From Anaerolineales bacterium (GTDB taxonomy: Bacteria > Chloroflexota > Anaerolineae > B4-G1 > DUEL01), in contig DQUX01000033.1 of assembly GCA_015662065.1 (NCBI GenBank), positions 1 through 5,561 on the forward strand: a stretch of 5,561 nucleotides of DNA. Direction: 5' to 3'. The notes below the pieces were generated by a model. It ran no database searches. It was not told the origin of the DNA and was given only the letters and a program-made list of their open reading frames with translations. Positions 1-4,697 of the stretch are shown here, one piece after another (the first letter of the stretch is position 1; every line of letters starts with the position of its first letter). The position numbers and the translations under genes are program-made.

Positions 1-1
1 A

Positions 2-52
2 CGGCAGCTTTCGACCGGAGACGCGGGTCACAGACCCGCTTGGAGCCTTCAA
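2..52 (-). repeat. Hairpin repeat, copy 1 of a REP/BIME-like mosaic
   Basis: This stretch matches 110-160 at a constant offset of 108 bases. The 35 bases 18-52 and 126-160 are identical, and the flanking 2-17 matches 110-125 with six mismatches. Its core is a perfect hairpin at 23-39: arms GCGGGTC and GACCCGC (7 bp) around an ACA loop. The strand is arbitrary; minus is used so that the hairpin reads with the loop TGT and a tail toward GAAAGC, as in the middle copy at 71-116. No gene overlaps it. It lies beyond the 3' end of coaX, where such elements could stabilise or end the transcript, but no T-run follows the hairpin. The element may extend past the left edge. Confidence 0.8.
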
Positions 53-60
53 AGCGAGGC

Positions 61-74
61 TACGCTCTACGCTC
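61..74. repeat. Tandem heptamer TACGCTC x2
   Basis: The heptamer TACGCTC occurs twice head to tail at 61-67 and 68-74, between hairpin copy 1 and the middle hairpin. It is short and may simply be slippage. No function is proposed. Confidence 0.5.
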
Positions 75-116
75 TGAGGGGGTCTGTGACCCCCGACTTT
101 GGCTGAAAGCGGTAGC
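71..116 (+). repeat. Inverted, diverged middle copy of the hairpin repeat
   Basis: A perfect hairpin lies at 78-94: arms GGGGGTC and GACCCCC (7 bp) around a TGT loop. Its core GGTCTGTGACC is the reverse complement of the GGTCACAGACC core of the two flanking copies, so this unit points the other way. To the right of the hairpin, the ~25 bases leading to GAAAGC resemble the corresponding flank of copy 1 read on the minus strand, with several mismatches. This makes it a diverged inverted member of the same family rather than a chance palindrome. It overlaps the left edge of copy 3 by a few bases. Confidence 0.6.
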
Positions 117-160
117 TTCTGGTCAGAGACGCGGGTCACAGACCCGCTTGGAGCCTTCAA
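110..160 (-). repeat. Hairpin repeat, copy 3 (direct repeat of copy 1)
   Basis: This is the direct repeat of 2-52, with bases 126-160 identical to 18-52. The hairpin at 131-147 has the same 7-bp arms GCGGGTC/GACCCGC and ACA loop. It is the first hairpin met by a transcript leaving coaX, about 42 nt after the coaX stop codon, so it could act as a 3' stabiliser or weak terminator. No T-run follows in the coaX direction. From here to the coaX stop (161-188) there is a low-complexity stretch built from TCCGTG/TCTGTG-like hexamers (161-183) and no gene. Confidence 0.8.
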
Positions 161-188
161 TCCGTGTCCTCTGTGCTCCGTGGTTTTC

Positions 189-953
189 CTACCGGTTCAG
201 CTCGTAGATGATCCGCAGCCCGTGGAGGGTGAGCCAGGGGTCCACCACGTCGATGACGTCGGTCTCGCGGGCGACGACCTCCGCCAGGCCCCCGGTGGCG
301 ACGACCCGGGTCTCAGGGCCCAGCTCCGCCTTGAACCGGGCCACCATCCCCTCCACCAGGCCCACGTAGCCGAAGAGGAGCCCCGACTGGATGCTCTGGA
401 CCGTGTTGCGGCCTATGACGGAGGGGGGGCGGGTCAGCTCCACCCGAGGGAGCTTGGCCGTCCGCTCAAAGAGGGCCTGGGCGGCGATGGTGATGCCGGG
501 GGCGATAGCTCCGCCCAGGTAGTCCCCCTCCGACGAGACGGCGTCGAAGGTGGTGGCGGTGCCGAAATCGACCACGCAGGCGGGGACGCCGTACAGGGCC
601 CGCACGGCGGCGGCGTCCACCACCCGGTCCGCCCCCACCGCCCGCGGGTTGTCGTACCGGATGCGGACTCCGGTCCGCACCCCCGCGTCCACCACCAGCG
701 GGTCCCGCCCCAGGTACTTCCGGCAGACCTGCACGAAGATGGGGGTCAGGGGGGGGACGACGCTGGCGACGGCGACGCCGGTCACCTCCTCGGGTCGGCG
801 GCCCCGGTGGCGGAAGAGCTGATCTAGCAGGATGCCGTACTCGTCGGGCATCTTCTCGTGGATAGTGCGGATCCGCCAGCGGGGGCCGAGGGTCTCTCCC
901 TCGTACAGCCCGAAGGTGATGTTGGTGTTGCCGATGTCGATGGTCAGGAGCAT
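189..953 (-). CDS. coaX: Type III pantothenate kinase
   Basis: This 254-residue enzyme phosphorylates pantothenate with ATP in the cytoplasm, the first committed step of coenzyme A synthesis. It has the normal length for the CoaX (Baf/ASKHA-fold) family and shows the motifs in order: DIGNTN at 6-11 (phosphate binding, Asp6), NPRAVGADR at 102-110 with the expected catalytic base Asp109, DFGTATTFD at 129-137, GGAIAPG at 147-153, GRNTVQSIQSG at 181-191, TGGLA at 220-224 and DPWLTLHGL near the C-terminus. The ATG at 951-953 is chosen because AAGGAGG sits 5 nt upstream and the protein then begins right before the first motif. A start 36 codons further upstream in the same frame would add unrelated sequence. 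Type III enzymes are known to need a monovalent cation and to resist CoA feedback; this is family knowledge. The gene stands alone here behind a long structured leader. Confidence 0.96.
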   Translation of the reverse strand: MLLTIDIGNTNITFGLYEGETLGPRWRIRTIHEKMPDEYGILLDQLFRHRGRRPEEVTGVAVASVVPPLTPIFVQVCRKYLGRDPLVVDAGVRTGVRIRYDNPRAVGADRVVDAAAVRALYGVPACVVDFGTATTFDAVSSEGDYLGGAIAPGITIAAQALFERTAKLPRVELTRPPSVIGRNTVQSIQSGLLFGYVGLVEGMVARFKAELGPETRVVATGGLAEVVARETDVIDVVDPWLTLHGLRIIYELNR

Positions 954-958
954 CTCCA

Positions 959-965
959 CCTCCTT
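959..965 (-). promoter_or_regulatory. coaX ribosome binding site
   Basis: AAGGAGG on the minus strand is a near-perfect anti-16S complement, spaced 5 nt from the ATG at 951-953. It decides the coaX start against the longer in-frame extension toward 1061. Confidence 0.85.
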
Positions 966-1080
966 CACACTCTGGCCCGGCCGGGCCGAAGATCGATCTG
1001 TCGCTGGCGGAGTCGGAGCGTCGCTCTTGTAGATATGCTCAAGGCTGTGGGTCTCGATCAATGGTCAGGCGCCGGACATC

Positions 1081-1112
1081 AAGAAACGCCTTCCCGAGGG
1101 ATCGGAAGGCGT
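1081..1112 (-). terminator. Intrinsic terminator-like hairpin inside the coaX leader
   Basis: Read on the minus strand, the arm ACGCCTTCC (1112-1104) pairs perfectly with GGAAGGCGT (1094-1086), giving 9 bp with a 9-nt loop. The tail TTCTT follows immediately (1085-1081). A slight re-pairing adds three more pairs and closes a four-base loop. It lies between the inferred minus-strand promoter (1259-1286) and the coaX start, about 130 nt before the ATG. A transcript must therefore read through it to reach coaX, unless coaX has a second promoter. This position fits an attenuator, or the end of an independent small RNA. The U-run is interrupted by one C, so strength is uncertain. On the plus strand it is just as stable but lacks a T-run. 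Confidence 0.6.
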
Positions 1113-1252
1113 CAAGTGGCAGGGAAAGGGGGCTTACCCCCGGAAGAACCACTTCCTCCTGCCGTCTCGGTCGCCTTCGCGATCCCAGCGGCACCGGAAA
1201 GCGGTGCGTTGGGTGCTCTCGAGATGGACTCACGGCCCGACGGGTCCGTGGC
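1081..1252 (-). ncRNA. Candidate structured leader RNA (attenuator) or small RNA upstream of coaX
   Basis: An RNA starting near 1252 and ending at the 1081-1112 hairpin would be about 170 nt and contains no convincing reading frame. In transcript order it shows: hairpin A (1250-1231), CACGG/CCGTG plus CCC/GGG with one bulged A and a GTC loop; hairpin B (1207-1191), GCACCG/CGGTGC with a possible outer TGGG/CCCA pairing written here in plus-strand letters; hairpin C (1182-1171), TCGC/GCGA around GAAG; hairpin D (1141-1128), GGGGG/CCCCC around TAAG; then the terminator-like hairpin. GAAGGCG in hairpin C (1178-1172) is exactly complementary to CGCCTTC in the terminator 5' arm (1111-1105), a possible antiterminator. 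AAGTGG/CCACTT (1149-1154 with 1114-1119) and GGCAGG/CCTGCC (1158-1163 with 1118-1123) are also mutually exclusive. I recognise no known riboswitch core. It could be a cis regulator of coaX or a free RNA; the pairings are seen, the function is inferred. Confidence 0.4.
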
Positions 1253-1258
1253 GAGGGT

Positions 1259-1286
1259 ATTGTACTCGGAGCGGATGGGCTGTCAA
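1259..1286 (-). promoter_or_regulatory. Sigma-70-type promoter for the coaX leader
   Basis: On the minus strand a perfect -35 TTGACA (1286-1281) is followed after 16 nt by TACAAT (1264-1259), five of six matches to the -10 consensus. Transcription would start near 1252 and give coaX a leader of about 300 nt. No equally good promoter lies closer to coaX; TTGATC with CATATC at about 1060-1030 is much weaker. Confidence 0.7.
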
Positions 1287-1288
1287 GC

Positions 1289-1320
1289 CGGTCTGGGGGG
1301 GACCGTTCAGCTTCGGCTGA
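1289..1320. other. Two adjacent hairpins between divergent promoters
   Basis: Arms CGGTC (1289-1293) and GACCG (1301-1305) enclose a G-rich loop. Directly next, TCAGC and GCTGA (1307-1311 and 1316-1320) enclose the very stable TTCG loop. No T-run follows on either strand, so they are not clear terminators. Because they lie between the two promoters, they would be outside both predicted transcripts, and DNA-level binding sites are one possibility. Confidence 0.35.
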
Positions 1321-1345
1321 GGGAGGGTAAGATCGGATGGGAAGG

Positions 1346-1374
1346 TTGCACCCATTGCACGTTTGCGCTATACT
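1346..1374 (+). promoter_or_regulatory. Sigma-70-type promoter of the hydrolase-ligase/deacetylase unit
   Basis: The -35 TTGCAC (1346-1351), a 17-nt spacer and the -10 TATACT (1369-1374) form a good sigma-70-type promoter. Transcription would begin near 1381, leaving a ~49-nt untranslated leader before the ATG at 1430. Three related hexamers, TTGCAC at 1346, TTGCAC at 1355 and TTGCGC at 1363, cover the -35 and spacer and may be an operator. Confidence 0.7.
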
Positions 1375-1416
1375 CCGTTCTAGCCGGGGAGAGCGTGGTT
1401 CCCTCACAGAAGTTCA

Positions 1417-1425
1417 GGGAGGAGG
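1417..1425 (+). promoter_or_regulatory. Ribosome binding site of the hydrolase-ligase gene
   Basis: GGGAGGAGG ends 4 nt before the ATG at 1430-1432; the internal GGGAGG is spaced 7 nt. It supports the ATG at 1430 over the GTG immediately before it and over an ATG at 1337, which lies upstream of the promoter. Confidence 0.8.
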
Positions 1426-1429
1426 GGTG

Positions 1430-3940
1430 ATGAAGAGGAAACTGCGGGGTCTGAAGCGGAGGGCCATCCAACTCGACTTCAGCCTCTACCGGGTCGCCGT
1501 GCCCATAGCCGGTCTCTCAGACGTGGCGCTGAGTGTGATCGATATCTGGCCGGAAGGGGCCGAGAAGACGATCATGTTCGTGCACGGTTACGCCGGCTGC
1601 GCGGAGACCTGGGAGTACCAGGTCAACCACTTCGCCCGCGATTGTCGGGTTGTCGCGCCCGATCTGCGGGGCCACGGCCAGAGCGACGCGCCCTTCACCG
1701 AGTACACGATGTCGGAGTTGGTCGACGACATCAACACCATTGCGGAGGCGCTCGACCTCCCGGAGCGGTTCATCCTGGCGGGTCATTCCTTCGGCGGTTC
1801 CATTTGTGTGGAGTACGCCAATGCCTACCCGGAGCGGCTGGAGCGGCTGGTCCTGCTCGCGACCGCCGGCGAGTACCCGCTCCCCCGGGGGGCCTCGTGG
1901 CTGGCCCGTGTCCCCGCGGCGGCCTTCCGGCCCTGGTGGAAGTACCGCCCGCGCTGGAACGCCGATGTCCACGTGATGAAGCGGATGATGCTCAACAACA
2001 TGCGCAGGTGGAAGGGCTGGTCGCTCTTGGAGAACATCCGCACGCCCACCCTTATCATCACCGGAGAACGGGATCGGTACTTCCCGCGTTGGGTCTTCGA
2101 GAAGGTCGCCGAGATGGTGCCGAACGCGGAGGTCATCGACGTCGGCGCTTCCAAGCACAAGGTCCAGTTGGAGCGCCATCAGGCGGTCAACCGGGCCATC
2201 GAGCGGTTCATCTGTGAGGGAGAGGGAGGGTGGCGGATCACTTGGCGTGGCCCGAAGGATCGCCCTAGGCAGCCGGACCATCGCCCCTGGCTCAGGAGCT
2301 ATGGCAAGCACACCCCTCATACCGTCCCCATCCCGCGCCAGCCGCTTCACAGGTTCCTGGAGGTGGCGGCGGACTGGGTGCCAAAGCGGACGGCGACGGT
2401 TTTCTACGGCTCGGAGCTGACCTACCAGCAGTTGGACGCGCGGGTCAACCAGTTCGCCCACGCGCTGCACGGCCTGGGGGTCCGGCCGGGGGATCGGGTT
2501 ATGATCGTCCTGCCCAACATGCCGCAGATGGTCATCGCCTACTATGCGACGCTCAAGATCGGCGGCGTGGTGGTGCTCCCCAATCCCGACGCCGACGGGC
2601 CGCGGATCATCGAGCAGATTCGGCAGACCGGTGCCAAGGTGTTCGTGACGCTGAAGAACTTCGGGGGGCTGGTGAGGGCCGTGGAGGCGCAGGTCCCGCT
2701 CAAGATCGTCCTGACCGACATCCGCGCTGCCGTGTCGGGTCGCGTCTACCGGCAGCTTGTGGCCCGATGGGAGGCGGCGGGCCTCGGGCCGGAGGACGAG
2801 GCGGAGGAGGGGGAGGCGCGGTTTCGCATGGGGCGGCTGATGACGGATACGCCCGGCACCCCTCCCGCCGTCGAGGTCTCCAGCGACGACTTGGCGGCCA
2901 TCCTCTACACCAGCGGGACCACCGATGAGCCCAAGGGGGTCTGTTTGACCCACTTCAACCTGGTCGCCAATGCCGTCCAGACCCGTCATTGGATCCCCGA
3001 CCTTCACTTTGGGGAGGAGACCTTCCTGGCGGTCATCCCGCTAACTCACAGCTATGGGATGACCATAGCGATGAACGTCCCAGTCGCTATGGGGGCGACG
3101 ATCCTCCTCCTGCCGGTGTTCGAGTTGGAGCAGGTGCTCAACCACATCAAGCAGTACCGACCGTCCATCTTCCCGGGGGTCCCTTCAATCTACATGGCCA
3201 TCAACCAAGCGCCGGATGTCCGTTCCTACGGGCTCTCCTCCATCCGGGCCTGCGTCAGCGGCGCTGCGCCCCTCCCCGTTGAGGTCCAGGAGGCGTTTGA
3301 GAAGCTGACGCATGGCCGTCTGGTCGAGGGATACGGGCTGACGGAGGCCTCGCCGGTGACCCACATCAACCCCTTCCACGAGACGGGCAAGGTTGGCTCC
3401 ATCGGCATCCCTATCCCCAACACCGATGCCAAGATCGTCGATCTGATGACGGGGGAGGACCTGCCGCCGGGGCAGGTGGGCGAGTTGGTGGTCAGAGGCC
3501 CCCAGGTTATGCAGGGCTATTGGCGGCAGGAGGACGAGAGGGACTCCGAGTCGGCGCTGAGGGACGGCTGGCTCTACACGGGCGACGTGGCGGTGATGGA
3601 CGGCGACGGTTTCTTCCAGATCATCAGCCGTAAGCGGGATACGATCATGGCCGGCGAGTACAGCGTGTACCCTCGGGACGTGGAGGAGGTGCTCTACGAG
3701 AACTGCAAGGTGATGGAGGTCGCCGTCGTGGGGGTACAGACCGGGGAGGGTGGGCAGAGGGTCAAGGCGTTTGTGGTGCCGCGCCCCGGCACGAGCCTCT
3801 CCGAGGGGGAGCTGCTTGAGCTCTGCCGCCGACGGTTGGAGCCGTATGCCGTGCCGTGGGAGATCGAGTTCCGCCAGAATCTGCCCAAGTCCTTCGTCGG
3901 CAAGGTGTTGCGGCGTATGCTGGTGGAGGAGGGGGGATGA
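1430..3940 (+). CDS. Fusion of serine alpha/beta hydrolase and AMP-forming acyl-CoA ligase-like enzyme
   Basis: This 836-residue protein has two enzyme domains. Residues ~30-262 form an alpha/beta hydrolase: oxyanion motif HGYAG at 52-56, nucleophile elbow GHSFGG at 118-123 (Ser120), likely acid Asp215 in GERDRYFP, and His243 in SKHKVQLER. Residues ~284-836 form an ANL adenylating enzyme closest in style to long-chain fatty acyl-CoA ligases: TSGTTDEPKG at 494-503, YGLTEA at 635-640, YTGD at 716-719, RKRD at 734-737 and LPKSFVGKVLRR at 819-829 with the catalytic Lys825. It would activate a carboxylate with ATP and pass it to CoA; the hydrolase could release that acid from an ester or thioester. 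The substrate is unknown. No signal peptide is visible, so it is probably cytoplasmic; the basic N-terminus might touch the membrane. The linker 263-283 has no recognisable domain and no in-frame start codon, so the ligase cannot begin separately. Oddities are Asp499 in the P-loop and Glu743 in a normally GG motif. It is the first gene of a two-gene unit. Confidence 0.9.
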   Translation: MKRKLRGLKRRAIQLDFSLYRVAVPIAGLSDVALSVIDIWPEGAEKTIMFVHGYAGCAETWEYQVNHFARDCRVVAPDLRGHGQSDAPFTEYTMSELVDDINTIAEALDLPERFILAGHSFGGSICVEYANAYPERLERLVLLATAGEYPLPRGASWLARVPAAAFRPWWKYRPRWNADVHVMKRMMLNNMRRWKGWSLLENIRTPTLIITGERDRYFPRWVFEKVAEMVPNAEVIDVGASKHKVQLERHQAVNRAIERFICEGEGGWRITWRGPKDRPRQPDHRPWLRSYGKHTPHTVPIPRQPLHRFLEVAADWVPKRTATVFYGSELTYQQLDARVNQFAHALHGLGVRPGDRVMIVLPNMPQMVIAYYATLKIGGVVVLPNPDADGPRIIEQIRQTGAKVFVTLKNFGGLVRAVEAQVPLKIVLTDIRAAVSGRVYRQLVARWEAAGLGPEDEAEEGEARFRMGRLMTDTPGTPPAVEVSSDDLAAILYTSGTTDEPKGVCLTHFNLVANAVQTRHWIPDLHFGEETFLAVIPLTHSYGMTIAMNVPVAMGATILLLPVFELEQVLNHIKQYRPSIFPGVPSIYMAINQAPDVRSYGLSSIRACVSGAAPLPVEVQEAFEKLTHGRLVEGYGLTEASPVTHINPFHETGKVGSIGIPIPNTDAKIVDLMTGEDLPPGQVGELVVRGPQVMQGYWRQEDERDSESALRDGWLYTGDVAVMDGDGFFQIISRKRDTIMAGEYSVYPRDVEEVLYENCKVMEVAVVGVQTGEGGQRVKAFVVPRPGTSLSEGELLELCRRRLEPYAVPWEIEFRQNLPKSFVGKVLRRMLVEEGG

Positions 3941-3947
3941 GGGGCGG

Positions 3948-4673
3948 ATGCTGTCGAGGGGGAAGCGCAAGATGGGGCTGGTCTCTCTCGCCTTCCTGCT
4001 CGTTGTGAGCACCGCTCTCTTTCTCCGGCCGGGCTGGATCGTCGCTGCGCTGGCGAAGGCATTCCCCGATGTGGTCTATTTCGTCGAGACGCGGGAGCCC
4101 GTCGTGGCGCTCACCATCGACGATGGGCCGGACGCCGTCGCAACGGCCAGGATTCTGTCCGTCCTCCGGCGGTATGATGCCCGCGCGACTTTCTTTCTGA
4201 TCAGCGGATACATCCCCGGCAACGAGGCGGTCGTCGCCCGCATCGTGGAGGAGGGCCACGAGATCGCCAACCACCTCACCGCCGACCGGCCCAGCATCCT
4301 TCTGGAGCCCGCCGAGTTCGAGCGAGAGTTGGTGGAGGCGCATGAGATCCTCTCGGGCTTCTCGGACGTCCGGTGGTTCCGTCCGGGATCGGGCTGGTAC
4401 AACAGGGCGATGCTCTCGACGCTTCAGGAGCACGGTTACCGGTGTGTCCTGGGCTCCGTTTATCCCTTCGACCCTCAGATCCCATCGGCGTGGTTCGCGG
4501 CCCACTACGTTCTGTGGAACGTCCGTCCCGGCGCGGTCATCGTCCTGCACGACCGGGGGGGGCGGGGGGAGCGGACCGCCGTGGCCCTCGCCACGATCCT
4601 GGCAGAGCTCGACCGGCGGGGTTTTCGCGTGGTGACGCTCTCGGAGCTGGTGGGGTCGACGCGGTCCGACTGA
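3948..4673 (+). CDS. Membrane-anchored NodB-family polysaccharide deacetylase
   Basis: This 241-residue protein belongs to the carbohydrate esterase 4 / NodB fold, whose members remove N- or O-acetyl groups from peptidoglycan, chitin-like or other polysaccharides. A basic start (RGKRK at 4-8) precedes a hydrophobic segment at 9-26 with no clear cleavage site, so it is probably a signal anchor with the enzyme outside the membrane. Motifs are TIDDGP at 56-61 (Asp58 as expected base, Asp59 as metal ligand), GHEIANH at 103-109 (metal His109), RPGSG at 145-149 and VIVLHD at 197-202 (His201). The second metal His expected four residues after His109 is Asp113; I recall related sequences with this change, so activity is plausible but the metal site differs. 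The ATG lies 7 nt after the preceding stop, behind a GGGG run, which implies translational coupling. Met9 is an alternative start. The target polymer is unknown. Confidence 0.88.
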   Translation: MLSRGKRKMGLVSLAFLLVVSTALFLRPGWIVAALAKAFPDVVYFVETREPVVALTIDDGPDAVATARILSVLRRYDARATFFLISGYIPGNEAVVARIVEEGHEIANHLTADRPSILLEPAEFERELVEAHEILSGFSDVRWFRPGSGWYNRAMLSTLQEHGYRCVLGSVYPFDPQIPSAWFAAHYVLWNVRPGAVIVLHDRGGRGERTAVALATILAELDRRGFRVVTLSELVGSTRSD

Positions 4674-4697
4674 CAGCTTCTCGGGCGGTTGATCCCT

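Noticed and set aside
18..160. CRISPR array (two identical 35-bp repeats)
   Set aside because: Only two copies, 73 bp apart, with an inverted relative inside the gap; spacing and inversion fit an interspersed repeat, not CRISPR.
99..827. Plus-strand open frame opposite coaX
   Set aside because: It begins inside the repeat mosaic, has low-complexity Gly/Asp/His composition and lies wholly antisense to a convincing coaX.
954..1061. 36-residue N-terminal extension of CoaX
   Set aside because: The extra residues match nothing in the family, and a strong ribosome site plus the DIGNTN motif position fix the start at 953.
1064..1090. Signal recognition particle RNA-like start GGTCAGGCGCCGGA on the plus strand
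   Set aside because: The diagnostic GGAAGGAAGCAG-type apical loop does not follow and no enclosing long hairpin exists.
1081..1163. Cobalamin riboswitch, suggested by GCCACT followed by GGGAAGGC on the minus strand
   Set aside because: GGGAAGGC is fully used as the terminator arm, and the GCAACTG-type and final AGCC-GGAGACC-GCC boxes are missing.
1081..1252. T-box leader
   Set aside because: The near-invariant AGGGTGGNACCGCG core is absent; the only TGG-containing piece (GGAAGTGGTTCTTCC) is a simple hairpin, and coaX is not a usual T-box target.
1337..1429. Possible 31-residue N-terminal extension of the hydrolase-ligase from an ATG at 1337
   Set aside because: It would place the start upstream of a good promoter (1346-1374) and lacks a ribosome site, whereas the ATG at 1430 has GGGAGGAGG just before it.
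1517..3007. Long antisense open frame (496 codons) opposite the hydrolase-ligase gene, and a similar one at 3762-4550
   Set aside because: Such frames are expected opposite GC-rich genes. The translations are Arg/Pro/Gly/Asp-rich with no recognisable domain, while the sense strand has full catalytic motifs.
1430..3940. OleBC olefin-biosynthesis fusion
   Set aside because: OleB belongs to the haloalkane-dehalogenase-like group with an Asp nucleophile, while this hydrolase has GHSFGG with Ser; no OleA or OleD gene is in the window.
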